64,000 nucleotides of DNA from Anaerolineaceae bacterium (GCA_020634165.1 JACKCF010000002.1:558001-622000), one strand, 5' to 3'. Numbered from the stretch's first letter, positions 24,042 to 33,016 are shown. Numbers and translations are program-made. Notes: generated by a model from the sequence alone, not told the origin.

Positions 24042-26291
24042 ATGGCATACCGTGTACAGGTTCATTCCGATGGCGCAGAGGCTTATGGCTCACCTGGCCT
24101 GCTGCATACGAACGCCGGCGACGGCACGACCCAAACAATCGAACCGCATCACACCGACGATTACGGCCCGGTCTTTGAAATTGAACTGACGGGCGACCAA
24201 CCTTTTACATTCAAGTTTTGTGACCTTGCCAGCGAGGCTGTGGAAGATGATCGGCTCTTTCGGACGATTCAGCCGGATCATTTTGCCCAATATCAGGAAT
24301 ACTGGTGCCGCCGCTGGAATCCATTTGTCCATTCGTCTGAGCCGACTTTGCCGAACGGGCAAGCTGCCGGGGAAGTCGTCGCGCAATACAGCTTCCCTGA
24401 GCAAGCTTATATCAGTGAAGCAGGTGGTAAATTCGCGTTGGGTGCAAACCCTCTGAAAGATGGCGGCGTGCTGTTCGGATTGTTCCATCCGCATGCCGCG
24501 CGTGTTTACGTTACGGGTGACTTCAACGACTGGCAGCGTCCTGGCAGCGACAATCCCGACCCTGATAAATTCCTCCGGATGCAGCTTTATACGGGCTACT
24601 TTGACGCGCCCAATATCTGGCTGCTGCAAGTCGACCATGCTCAGATCGGCCAGGAGTATAAATTTTTTGTGATTTATGATGCGCTGGCGGGCGACACAGT
24701 GCTGGATAACCGCTTGATGGTTGATCCCTATTCACGCTGCCTGGGGCCGGATTACGAGAGTAACAACAGCGTCGTTGTTGATGCGTCAGCCTATGAATGG
24801 CATGACAGCGAATTCCAGACGCATGCGATCCATGACCTGATTCTTTACGAACTGCATGTGCATGGCTTTACGCATGGGCATCCCGATATTTCTGAGGCGC
24901 ATCAGGGTAAATTTGCAGGTGTCATCGACCGCATTGAAGCCCGGTATTTTGATGATCTGGGCGTCACCTGCTTGTATCTGATGCCTGTTGCCGAGGTGCC
25001 GACGCCACAAGGTGAGACCGCGCTCGGCTATAATACGTCGCTGTTTATGGCGATTGAGCGCGACTATGGCTCGCCAGATGATTTACGTCATCTGGTGGAT
25101 GCGGCTCATCAGCATGGGCTGTCGGTCATTCTGGATGAGGTATTCAATCACTCCGCCAATAGCTGGAACCCGCTGTGGAAGTTCATCCTCGACCATCCTG
25201 ATGACATCCAGAACGATGCCGAAGGCGGCCTGTACTTTAGCGGGCAGTCGCCCTGGGGCAACCGCATGGCGACCGAACGCACCGAAACGCAGAATATGTT
25301 CATCGATACCTGCAAGATGCTGGTAACGGAATACCATGTCGATGGCTTCCGGTTCGATGCGACCCACACGTACTATATGGATCATGGTTTTTTGCAGCGG
25401 CTGGCCGATGAATTGCAGGCGCTCAAGCCGGATGTCATCCTGATTGCAGAGAATTTGCCCAATCAGCAGGACCTGAATCGCCAGGGCTATAACGGCTTTG
25501 GCCAATGGTGCGATTACTTCCACGATGCGATCAAGGCATTCCTGCGCGAGGGTAAGTTCGAGGGCACGGATGATGTGCCGGAAAACCTCGGCGATATTTT
25601 CTACTTCTCAAAAGGGAAATTCGCGGCCCATACCAACAATGTGGTCAACTACTGTGAAAGCCACGATGAACACAGCGTCGCCCATGAGGTGGGTTTCGTC
25701 CCGGAACTGAACAATCCGCAGGCCAAAGAACGCAAAGCGCGCCTCGGTTTGTTGGCGGTGATGGTCGCGTTGGGGCAGCCGATGATCTATATGGGGCAGG
25801 AGTTAGCCGTCGAGCGTGAACGTAATCGCGTCTATTTCTCCTTCCCGGATGTGCTGCCCGATCACGGCTTTTACCAGTGGGCTTCGCGCCTGATTAACCT
25901 GCGCAAACGCTATCCGGCTCTCAAGCTGCATGGCTTCAACCCGATTGAAGATGGCTTGTTCAAGTGGATACTCGGTCCCTGGATGGACGAGAATGAAGGC
26001 GGTGGTCGGCGCGTGCTCGGTTGGGTTTCCACGCCCAATGACGAGGCGACCGACCGTATGGTCATCCTGCTGAACTTTGAAAACTATCCCGTTAAGGTCG
26101 ATATTCCTTTTGGGCTGGAAGGCCATTGGGTACGGCTGGCCTCGATTGCTTATGTCGATGACATCGCGCCAGAAGGCGACAACAGCATCGACAACCAATA
26201 TGCCATCCGCCTGGAAGGTGATACGTTCAATGGCTTTACCCTGCCGGATTCATCAGCGTTCATCTATAAGTGGCAGCAGCCTTTGAGTTAG
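24042..26291 (+). CDS. GH13 alpha-glucan enzyme (branching/debranching type) with CBM48
   Basis: A 749-residue protein without a signal peptide. It has an N-terminal beta domain of about 100 residues, then a CBM48-like module (about 140-245, with LFHPHAARVYVTGDFNDWQR), then the GH13 barrel. Conserved regions: DEVFNH (I), GFRFDATH (II, nucleophile Asp), LIAEN (III, Glu) and CESHDE (IV, Asp). The C-terminal beta domain follows from about 650. These regions suggest a branching, isoamylase or trehalohydrolase-like enzyme rather than a plain alpha-amylase. It is divergent from the sugar ABC operon and has TGAGG just before the ATG. Confidence 0.8.
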   Translation: MAYRVQVHSDGAEAYGSPGLLHTNAGDGTTQTIEPHHTDDYGPVFEIELTGDQPFTFKFCDLASEAVEDDRLFRTIQPDHFAQYQEYWCRRWNPFVHSSEPTLPNGQAAGEVVAQYSFPEQAYISEAGGKFALGANPLKDGGVLFGLFHPHAARVYVTGDFNDWQRPGSDNPDPDKFLRMQLYTGYFDAPNIWLLQVDHAQIGQEYKFFVIYDALAGDTVLDNRLMVDPYSRCLGPDYESNNSVVVDASAYEWHDSEFQTHAIHDLILYELHVHGFTHGHPDISEAHQGKFAGVIDRIEARYFDDLGVTCLYLMPVAEVPTPQGETALGYNTSLFMAIERDYGSPDDLRHLVDAAHQHGLSVILDEVFNHSANSWNPLWKFILDHPDDIQNDAEGGLYFSGQSPWGNRMATERTETQNMFIDTCKMLVTEYHVDGFRFDATHTYYMDHGFLQRLADELQALKPDVILIAENLPNQQDLNRQGYNGFGQWCDYFHDAIKAFLREGKFEGTDDVPENLGDIFYFSKGKFAAHTNNVVNYCESHDEHSVAHEVGFVPELNNPQAKERKARLGLLAVMVALGQPMIYMGQELAVERERNRVYFSFPDVLPDHGFYQWASRLINLRKRYPALKLHGFNPIEDGLFKWILGPWMDENEGGGRRVLGWVSTPNDEATDRMVILLNFENYPVKVDIPFGLEGHWVRLASIAYVDDIAPEGDNSIDNQYAIRLEGDTFNGFTLPDSSAFIYKWQQPLS

Positions 26292-26343
26292 CCAGGTTCT
26301 GTTGACATCTGCTGGCTGATGACCCAATCGGAGAGCGTAGATC

Positions 26344-26400
26344 GTAGGGGCAAGACATGTCTTGCCCAGGGTTTGGCATGGCAACCCCCTACAAAAACGC
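26344..26400. repeat. Double palindromic element (RCATGY family)
   Basis: A GTAG-led unit with the perfect palindrome GGGCAAGACATGTCTTGCCC (26348-26367) is followed directly by a second, imperfect unit, GGTTTGGCATGGCAACC, ending in CCCCTACAAAAACGCTC. The last 17 bases recur next to the element at 32805. The element sits in the 134-base gap between the convergent GH13 and SnoaL genes. Confidence 0.65.
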
Positions 26401-26425
26401 TCCTAAAATCAAATGTCAACACGTT

Positions 26426-26878
26426 CTAATCCACGATAGGCGTGGCAGCGGCTTCTTCGATGCCGTGTGAGGTCATACGGCCAAGCAGCCCTGCCAGCTT
26501 ATCGGTATCTTCATAAAGATACATCTGTGTGATGCGGCCCCACTTAATCTGTAAAAACTGGGCGACTTCGTTATAAAAAGCCGTTTCATCCGGCTCGGAC
26601 AAATCCACACGGAACTGTACCGCCACGCGCGTGTCCCAGGGTAAGCCGGAAATGACCACATTCTTCACACTGAAGCGAATGTCTGGGAAGAGCCGAAACA
26701 GCCGCTGATACCATAACTGGGCTGTTGAACGACTATGGCGCATGCCGCCGAGGGCGCTGCTGCCAGCGAAGCTATGGATCAACTGTGGGTCGAAGGTGGC
26801 TGTGACGGCCTCGTAATCATGTTGATTGAGATAGCCGAATGTTTTATAGACTTTGCTGCGAACGATGCGATGGTACAT
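26426..26878 (-). CDS. SnoaL-like/NTF2-fold protein
   Basis: A 150-residue single-domain protein, start at 26878 (MYHRIVRSKVYKTFGYLNQH). The cone-shaped NTF2-like fold is indicated by YEAVTATFDPQLIHSFAGSSA and RLFRLFPDIRFSVKNVVIS, then strands containing TRVAVQFRVDL and KWGRITQMYLYED. SnoaL-like proteins may be hydrolases, isomerases or ligand binders, and none can be chosen here. The start codon shares one base with the stop of the upstream PadR gene (TGATG), so both are made together and the SnoaL protein is probably the regulator's target or ligand-processing partner. Confidence 0.75.
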   Translation of the reverse strand: MYHRIVRSKVYKTFGYLNQHDYEAVTATFDPQLIHSFAGSSALGGMRHSRSTAQLWYQRLFRLFPDIRFSVKNVVISGLPWDTRVAVQFRVDLSEPDETAFYNEVAQFLQIKWGRITQMYLYEDTDKLAGLLGRMTSHGIEEAAATPIVD

Positions 26879-27441
26879 CAGCTTTCTCCTGCCCCGTGGC
26901 TTTCGATAGATGCGATGGTTTCTTCCAGCCAGGTGATATACATCTTTTCGTAAAGGATTCCTGCCCGCCGTGTGGATTCCCACAAGATTTTGTCGAGCGC
27001 AGGTGCTTCCAGCGACGAGGCATTCTGCTCCACATCCTCGACGGTTTGACCGCTGTAGTGGGCCAGTTGCTGCTGGTGCAGATCGCGCTGGAGCCGCAAC
27101 TGCGTCAGGATGGTCTCCGGGTTTAGCTGCCCACTGAAAAAGACTTTCAGCAGTAGCTCTTCTTTCATGCGCGAGGTTGTCGTCAGTGGCGACGCCAGCC
27201 AATTATGCAGAGCTTGTTGGCCCACTTCCGTAATTTCGTAATTGCGACGGTCGGGTCGCTCCGACTGATGTTCCAGCGACGAGACAACACACCCCTCTGC
27301 TTCAAGGGATTTGAGCGCCTTGTAAATCTGGCTCAGATCAGCATGCCAGAAGTTCTTGGTCGAGCTTTCCATAATTTGCTTAAGCTCGTACCCATTCAGC
27401 GAACGATAATTCAGAAAACCCAACAGGGCGTATTTCAACAT
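26878..27441 (-). CDS. PadR-family transcriptional regulator
   Basis: A 187-residue regulator. Residues 1-80 are the PadR winged helix (MLKYALLGFLNYRSLNGYEL, then LSQIYKALKSLEAEGCV and RRNYEITEVGQQAL). The C-terminal part is helical (Vir_act_alpha_C-like), with RLQRDLHQQQLAHY and MYITWLEETIAS forming the dimerisation helices. A TGCATATATGCA palindrome lies 13 bases upstream, fit for autoregulation. It is cotranscribed with the SnoaL-like gene. Confidence 0.88.
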   Translation of the reverse strand: MLKYALLGFLNYRSLNGYELKQIMESSTKNFWHADLSQIYKALKSLEAEGCVVSSLEHQSERPDRRNYEITEVGQQALHNWLASPLTTTSRMKEELLLKVFFSGQLNPETILTQLRLQRDLHQQQLAHYSGQTVEDVEQNASSLEAPALDKILWESTRRAGILYEKMYITWLEETIASIESHGAGES

Positions 27442-27453
27442 GATATAGTCATT

Positions 27454-27465
27454 TGCATATATGCA
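27454..27465. promoter_or_regulatory. Palindrome before PadR gene
   Basis: TGCATATATGCA is a perfect 12-base palindrome, extended by ATTTGC/GCATTT-like flanks, 13 bases upstream of the PadR start. PadR proteins usually bind an AT-rich dyad at this place. Binding is inferred. Confidence 0.4.
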
Positions 27466-27512
27466 TTTGCCTATATAATATTCGATTTTGCGATTGTGTC
27501 AAGCAGTGGGGA

Positions 27513-27553
27513 TAAAAACAAACGCGCCAGAGAATACTCGCTGGCGCGTTTGT
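27513..27553 (-). terminator. Strong terminator on the minus strand
   Basis: A 13-bp perfect stem (ACAAACGCGCCAG with CTGGCGCGTTTGT), a ten-base loop, and TTTTT directly after it on the minus strand. The nearest upstream gene on that strand ends 235 bases away at 27788, so a long 3' untranslated region or a separate RNA lies between. Confidence 0.85.
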
Positions 27554-27787
27554 CTTTAGCGATGGACCCCGTACCCACCCTCACCGGATGGCGTAAGATC
27601 AACGTCTGGTCGTTACAATGCTCAGTGCACAGTGCCCTTGTGACATTGCTGGGCGAATTTGTGCAGTGTGTTTGGACATGCCCCATGTCCCCGATTGCTC
27701 TTCAGGCAATTGCGTGAGTATTTTAGAACCCCTTCCGCCGGGCCGTGGACGTTCGCCTCTTACGGTCAACCAGCTACCATCTATCGC
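27554..27787 (-). ncRNA. Candidate structured RNA between DIP1984-family gene and terminator
   Basis: This 234-base stretch has no credible reading frame. Its two ends can pair (GCGAT with ATCGC, then GG with CC), and it contains internal hairpins such as GGACATG/CATGTCC near 27674-27690. It ends in a strong terminator. I compared it mentally with RNase P RNA, tmRNA, SRP RNA and 6S RNA signatures and could not match it. It may be an RNA gene, a structured 3' UTR, or only a decayed repeat. Confidence 0.25.
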
Positions 27788-28261
27788 TTATGCTGATGGC
27801 TCGTCGATGAGATCGGCCTGCCAGTTGATTTGCTGAATGCTGGCATCAATTTCACGATACTGCCGTGACAGGTCATCAATCCGTTGCTGGATGGCGCGGA
27901 CATCGACAGTTGCCACTGTCTTGATTTCCGAGCGGCTGTAGCGGAACTGGTTCTGGTTGCTGATAGTCGTCAGGACGCCGTTGAGCACACTGCGCTCGGT
28001 CATCAGGGCATCGCGGTCTGCCAGGGCATCCGTCAGGGTGCGATTGTCGTCAAACTGAATCGTCGAATTGGTACGGTTGATCTGTTTGACCAGACGGTTC
28101 AACTCCGCGATCACACGGTCCAACTCTGCAAACAGCTCCAGCGGGTCCTCCGCAGGCTGCTCGCCTTCCTGAACAACCGCATTCCGGGCCAGACGGGCCT
28201 GTAACTGCTGTACACGCTTCTGGGCATCGGCGCGGTTGATGAGGGCTTCTGCTAGTTTCAT
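27788..28261 (-). CDS. DIP1984-family protein
   Basis: A 157-residue soluble, highly helical protein starting MKLAEALINRADAQKRVQQL, the characteristic opening of the DIP1984 (septicolysin-like) family. The whole chain looks like long coiled helices (QQLQARLARNAVVQEGEQPA, then ELDRVIAELNRLVKQINRTN). A conserved block lies around DALMTERSVLNGVLTTIS. Its biochemical function is not established. The start at 28261 is preferred to upstream codons because family homology begins there and GGGAAACC precedes it. Confidence 0.75.
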   Translation of the reverse strand: MKLAEALINRADAQKRVQQLQARLARNAVVQEGEQPAEDPLELFAELDRVIAELNRLVKQINRTNSTIQFDDNRTLTDALADRDALMTERSVLNGVLTTISNQNQFRYSRSEIKTVATVDVRAIQQRIDDLSRQYREIDASIQQINWQADLIDEPSA

Positions 28262-28447
28262 CGGTTTCCCATCCTCATAGTGTGGACGATACAGGCTCAT
28301 TATACGCAAAGTGTTTTGGTTCATAAAGGGCCAAAAAAGATCATATCGTTTTACGCTGCCGACCGGTAATTTCTCGGTAACTTTATGCAATTATCACCGG
28401 AATGCTTATAATGCTGTGTGATCGTTGGCAAAATTAGGATTATTATC

Positions 28448-29557
28448 ATGCGCATACTCGCAGCCTTCGCCCATCCAGATGATGAGTGTTTTTGTTCCGG
28501 CGGCACCCTGGCCAGATACACAGCATCGGGTGCGGAAGCAATGGTCATCTCCGCGACCAAAGGCGACGCCGGACAAATCCACGATAGCTATCGCACCACT
28601 CGGCAAACCCTCGGCCACACCCGTGAAGAAGAACTCAAAGCAGCCTGTGCTGCCCTGGGTGTGCAGCACGTTCGCTGCCTGGACTACCCCGATGGCGGAC
28701 TCAGTAAAGTCGATATGGAGAAGCTGGTCAAAGACCTTCTGGCGGTCCTGCACGATTTTCAGCCGGATGTGGTGCTGACGTTTGGGCATGACGGCGGCTA
28801 CGGCCATCCTGACCACGTTGCCATCAGTTATGCGACTGAGGAAGCCGTGCGGCGCTTTAATAGTGAGCGCCCCCAGACGGCGCGCCTGTACTTCGCCTTT
28901 TTCCCCCAAAAAGAAATGCTGCTGGTTGAGGAACTCTCCAACTGGCTGATGACCAAAGACCTGCAATATCGGGAGTCGATGGATTTCCTCAAAGCATTGA
29001 GCATCTTCGCGGAAGAATCGACGATGCTGCGTTACAGCAACGATTTTGTCGATACCAACTGGTATCCACCAGGCTTTTGCATCGTGGAGCAAGGTGAACA
29101 GAGCAACAAGCTGTATGTGATTCTGTCAGGCACAGTCGATGTCATGCGCGAGGCAGACGCAGGTGAGCTACAGCCGATTGCGCGGCTGGGTGTGGGCCAA
29201 TTCTTCGGTGAGACAGGTATCGCCCACAAGCAGGTTCGGAACGCTTACGTCATCGCCCAAGAAGCGACCACCTGCCTGGAATTCGCCTATCAGGAGCCGA
29301 CGCTTTTCCAGGGGCGCGGCGAAGAAGCCATCCTCAATGGGGAAACGAAAGCCGCTGTACATATCGATACGGGTCATGCGACGCATGTCATTGATGTGAG
29401 CGACACGATTTTGCAAAAGATCAGGGCAATTGGCTGCCACCGCACCCAATTCCCGATTACGCCTGAGATGTTTCCGCTGGACATGCTCAGACGCCTGTTC
29501 GGGCAGGAGTACTATGTGCGTATCTATCCCGAATTTGAGATGCAGACCGAACTCTAG
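28448..29557 (+). CDS. PIG-L/LmbE deacetylase with inserted cyclic-nucleotide-binding domain
   Basis: A 369-residue zinc-dependent N-acetylglucosaminyl deacetylase-type protein. Zinc motifs HPDDE (residues 9-13) and HPDH (120-123) are intact. Residues about 185-285 are unlike LmbE and read as a CNB domain: WYPPGFCIVEQGEQSNKLYV, ILSGTVDVM, and the phosphate-binding-cassette-like FGETGIAHKQVRNA. After it the LmbE end resumes (HVIDVSDTILQKIRAIGCHR, then FGQEYYVRIYPEFE). The CNB domain is therefore an insertion, which suggests control by a cyclic nucleotide. The ATG at 28448 has AGGA eight bases before it. Confidence 0.85.
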   Translation: MRILAAFAHPDDECFCSGGTLARYTASGAEAMVISATKGDAGQIHDSYRTTRQTLGHTREEELKAACAALGVQHVRCLDYPDGGLSKVDMEKLVKDLLAVLHDFQPDVVLTFGHDGGYGHPDHVAISYATEEAVRRFNSERPQTARLYFAFFPQKEMLLVEELSNWLMTKDLQYRESMDFLKALSIFAEESTMLRYSNDFVDTNWYPPGFCIVEQGEQSNKLYVILSGTVDVMREADAGELQPIARLGVGQFFGETGIAHKQVRNAYVIAQEATTCLEFAYQEPTLFQGRGEEAILNGETKAAVHIDTGHATHVIDVSDTILQKIRAIGCHRTQFPITPEMFPLDMLRRLFGQEYYVRIYPEFEMQTEL

Positions 29558-29559
29558 CA

Positions 29560-29580
29560 GGGGCACAATTATTGTGCCCC
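29560..29580. terminator. Hairpin between convergent deacetylase and GH3 genes
   Basis: GGGGCACAAT and ATTGTGCCCC pair around one T. It could be a terminator or a further member of the palindromic repeat family, with a different centre. Confidence 0.5.
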
Positions 29581-29596
29581 ATGCTCTAGATTTGCC

Positions 29597-31945
29597 TTAT
29601 TGCACTGAAGATTCCGAGAAGAACACTTTGTCGGTGATGACGGTTTCCTCGCCGCCGATAGCGAACTCGCCCGTCAGCGGCAGGTCTGCCGATGAGGGAC
29701 CGACCATCACTTCGACGGTGCCAGGTGTGACAATATAGCGCATGTCGATGTCATAGTAGGCGAATTGATTGACGCTGACCTCGAAGGTAACGGTCCTGGT
29801 TTGGCCCGCTTCCAGGGAGACGCGCTGGAACCCCTTGAGTTCCTTCAGCGGGCGGGTGACATTGGCGCGGGTGGTGTGCGTGTATAGCTGCACGATTTCA
29901 TCCCCTGCGACGGAACCGGTGTTGGTCACATCGGCCTGAATCGTGACTGTGCTGCCTGCTTTTGCAGCTTCTGCCAAAATACGCAGATTGCCATATTCAA
30001 AGGTGGTGTAGCTCAGGCCATAGCCGAAGGGATACAACGGCTTGACGCTGGTTTCTACATAGTCGATCTTCCACATGGAGCGACCACCGGATGGCTTGTG
30101 CCCGTAGAAAATCGGAACCTGGCCGACGGCGCGCGGGAAGGTAATCGGCAGCTTGCCGCTGGGGTTAATGTTGCCGAAGAGGACATCGGCCACTGCCGCC
30201 GCGCCTTCTTCCGCCGGGAACCACGCTTCGATAATGGCCGGAATGTCTTCAGCGATCCAATCGAGCGTGACCGGACGACCTGTCATCAGGACGAGGACAA
30301 CAGGCGTACCTGTTTCATAAATCGCGCGCACCAGTTCCGGTTGCACACCAGGCAGGTCGAGTTCGGCACGATCACGGGCTTCCCCTGAGGTACATTCATC
30401 AGTCAGGCCCGCTTTGTCGCCCATGACCATGATGGCTACTTCCGCATTTTTGGCGGCTTCGACCGCTGCGGCAAAGCCATCGCGGGAATCGCTGATGACA
30501 TCGCAGCCTTTGGCATAGGTGATTGTCGTCTCACTGCTGACAGCATCCTTGATGCCCTGCAAAATGCTGACCGCCGGAATGAAGTCATCCAGCGTTCTGA
30601 TGGTGACGCCTTCTGGTGCAGGCAAACCAAGCGCGGCCTGCGTATGGCTCTCGATCAACGTTTCGATATGGGCCGGATAGGTATAGTCACCGAAGATGTT
30701 GCGGACGACATCGGCATTGGGGCCGATGACTGCCAGCGAAGACAGTGACTTCGACAGCGGTAGCAGGCCGCCTTCATTGCGCAGCAGCACAATTGACTTC
30801 TGGGCCAGCTTGTAGGCGATGTCGCGGTCGGCAGGGGTATCAAATTCAACGACGCTGGCATCAACATAAGGCTGATCGAAAATGCCCTGGACGAACTTCT
30901 GCGTCAGGACGCGCTCAACAGCCTGATCGACCAGATCAATGCTGATGTAGCCGCTCTCGACAGCATCGCGCAGAACATCGCCATAGCAATCGGTGTTGGG
31001 CAGTTCCACATCGATGCCTGCGTTCAGGGCCACCTTAGCCGACTCCGCTTTGCTGCTGGTGATGTAATGGTGCCCTTCCAGCATGTTGACGGCGAAGTAG
31101 TCTGATACGACGGTGCCTTCAAAGCCCCATTCACCGCGCAGGATGTCCGTCAGCAGCTTTTTGTTGGCTGCACATGGGACGCCATCCAGCTCATGATAGC
31201 CGTTCATGATCGACCCCAGGCCAATCGCTCGCACGGCGGCTTCAAACGGGTGCAGGTAGACTTCGCGCAGTTCGCGTTCCGGAATATGCGCTGGCGACCA
31301 GTTCATGCCGCCTTCGGTCGTGCCATAGCCGACGAAATGCTTGCCTGTAGCGACGATGCCCGTTTGCCAGTCGTCACCCTGGATGCCCTTGATATAAGCA
31401 CCACCCATCACAGAATTCAGATAAGGGTCTTCGCCGTAGGTTTCTTCGACGCGGCCCCAACGGGCATCGCGGGTGACATCCAGCACTGGGGCCAGCGCGT
31501 GATGCCCACCGACGGAGCGTAACTGTCGCCGGATGACATCGCCCATTGCTTCTGTCAACTGTGTGTCCCAGGTGGCGGAAACGCCAATTGTCTGTGGGAA
31601 GACCGTCGCGCCATTGGCCATATAACCGGAACAGCATTCTTCGTGGATGATAGCCGGAATCTGGAGGCGGGTATTATCAATCAGCCACTTCTGGATGGCA
31701 TTATTTAATTCAGCCGATTGCACCGGAGTCACATTGCTGGCACCACCGACGCGGGTCACATGGCCGATGCCTTTGGCCATCAGCGGCGCGGCCTTTTCGA
31801 CATCGAGCGCGATGCCGTCGATGATCTGGTGGACCCAGAAGCTGCCCAACTGAGCCACTTTTTCTTCCAGCGTCATCCGCTGCATCAGATCAGAGACGCG
31901 CTCCGCAACCGAGCGTGACGCATCCTGATACACTGGTGTACTCAT
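29597..31945 (-). CDS. GH3 beta-glucosidase
   Basis: A 782-residue enzyme without a signal peptide. The N-terminal GH3 barrel includes RYGRVEETYGEDPY-like text (WGRVEETYGEDPYLN), GKHFVGYGTTEGG, and the nucleophile Asp in GTVVSDYFAVNML. The alpha/beta sandwich domain follows (SIVLLRNEGGLLPLSKS, SLAVIGPNAD), then a C-terminal fibronectin III-like domain from about 680 (VQLYTHTTRANVTRPLKELK). It probably cleaves beta-glucosides or xylosides in the cytoplasm. AAGGG lies eight bases before the ATG. Together with the GH1 and GH5-like enzymes it indicates plant-polysaccharide use. Confidence 0.92.
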   Translation of the reverse strand: MSTPVYQDASRSVAERVSDLMQRMTLEEKVAQLGSFWVHQIIDGIALDVEKAAPLMAKGIGHVTRVGGASNVTPVQSAELNNAIQKWLIDNTRLQIPAIIHEECCSGYMANGATVFPQTIGVSATWDTQLTEAMGDVIRRQLRSVGGHHALAPVLDVTRDARWGRVEETYGEDPYLNSVMGGAYIKGIQGDDWQTGIVATGKHFVGYGTTEGGMNWSPAHIPERELREVYLHPFEAAVRAIGLGSIMNGYHELDGVPCAANKKLLTDILRGEWGFEGTVVSDYFAVNMLEGHHYITSSKAESAKVALNAGIDVELPNTDCYGDVLRDAVESGYISIDLVDQAVERVLTQKFVQGIFDQPYVDASVVEFDTPADRDIAYKLAQKSIVLLRNEGGLLPLSKSLSSLAVIGPNADVVRNIFGDYTYPAHIETLIESHTQAALGLPAPEGVTIRTLDDFIPAVSILQGIKDAVSSETTITYAKGCDVISDSRDGFAAAVEAAKNAEVAIMVMGDKAGLTDECTSGEARDRAELDLPGVQPELVRAIYETGTPVVLVLMTGRPVTLDWIAEDIPAIIEAWFPAEEGAAAVADVLFGNINPSGKLPITFPRAVGQVPIFYGHKPSGGRSMWKIDYVETSVKPLYPFGYGLSYTTFEYGNLRILAEAAKAGSTVTIQADVTNTGSVAGDEIVQLYTHTTRANVTRPLKELKGFQRVSLEAGQTRTVTFEVSVNQFAYYDIDMRYIVTPGTVEVMVGPSSADLPLTGEFAIGGEETVITDKVFFSESSVQ

Positions 31946-32173
31946 AAAAAGACCCTTTCTGGATAGAATTTCTCGTTTGCTAAAGTGTTCCCTAAAAACC
32001 AGTTACGAATCGCATATCCGAACTTTTACATGAAGTCTGATATTACCTCATTTTGCTCAATCCATCTGACCCATTTGGCCCCAAAATGGGATCAGATTAG
32101 TCAAAGTATGCTACTATGATCGAGGTCAAATCACTGTTCTGAAAATGTATCTTTTGTGCCGATGGGGAGCTTT

Positions 32174-32788
32174 ATGATTACGCCAGAATTTTTGCTCACA
32201 TCTCTTGTTGTCATACTCGTCCCAGGGACAGGCGCCATTTACACCATCACAACGGGCCTGACGCTGAGATGGCGGGCCAGTATCGCCGCTGCATTCGGCT
32301 GCACACTGGGTATTGTTCCGCATATCTTGGCGAGCATCCTGGGGCTATCGGCGCTGCTGAACATGAGCGCACAGGTTTTTTCTGCTATGAAGTTGGCAGG
32401 CGCAGTCTATCTGCTGTATCTTGCCTGGAACATGTGGCGCGAATCCGGCAACCTGGCATTGGATAAGCAGACAACCGAGACCAATACGCGACAAATCATC
32501 CTGCGCGCGATTGCTATCAATCTGCTCAACCCCAAATTGACGATTTTCTTCTTCGCCTTTTTGCCGCTTTTTACTTCGCAAGAGACCACATCACCGATGG
32601 GCGAGATGGTCTGGCTCAGTGCCGTATTCATGCTGATGACCTTCATTGTGTTTGCGGGCTATGGCATCCTGGCGAGCAGCATCCGCACCTATCTGATGAA
32701 CTCTGCCAAAGCAGTTAAACGGCTGCAACGCACATTTGCGGTTGTGCTGGCTGGCTTTGCTGTCGAACTGGCGTTTAGCGAAAAATAA
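32174..32788 (+). CDS. LysE/RhtB-family exporter
   Basis: A 204-residue membrane protein with about six helices. The N-terminus ITPEFLLTSLVVILVPGTG carries the family's PGP-like turn, here PGTG. Other text, AAAFGCTLGIVPHILASILG and AINLLNPKLTIFFFAFLPLF, is typical of the RhtB branch, which exports amino acids such as threonine or homoserine lactone. The ATG at 32174 has GGGGAG five bases before it. Substrate is not determined. Confidence 0.88.
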   Translation: MITPEFLLTSLVVILVPGTGAIYTITTGLTLRWRASIAAAFGCTLGIVPHILASILGLSALLNMSAQVFSAMKLAGAVYLLYLAWNMWRESGNLALDKQTTETNTRQIILRAIAINLLNPKLTIFFFAFLPLFTSQETTSPMGEMVWLSAVFMLMTFIVFAGYGILASSIRTYLMNSAKAVKRLQRTFAVVLAGFAVELAFSEK

Positions 32789-32804
32789 CCTGCTGCAAGA
32801 TAAA

Positions 32805-32841
32805 GGGGTTGGCATGCCAACCCCTACAAAAACGCTCACAG
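32805..32841. repeat. Palindrome of the RCATGY family
   Basis: GGGGTTGGCATGCCAACCCC is a perfect 20-base palindrome, followed by TACAAAAACGCTC, a flank shared with the element ending at 26400. It lies 16 bases after the LysE-type gene. Confidence 0.7.
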
Positions 32842-33016
32842 AATCTGCGGTCTACACGCCCTCATCAGGACCGATATTGATACCAGAATTGCCCTGACAC
32901 CACCATTGTGTAATCCCGATGGAAGTTACTGGTTATCCTTGTGCAGTTTTTTAAGGCTATGTGAAGGGTTTCTTGTTATACTCCACCCGTCTTAGACAAC
33001 TCCATAGGAGGACCTA

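Noticed and set aside
27205..27717. Plus-strand frame of 170 codons opposite the PadR gene
   Set aside because: Antisense to a complete PadR protein and runs through a strong terminator.
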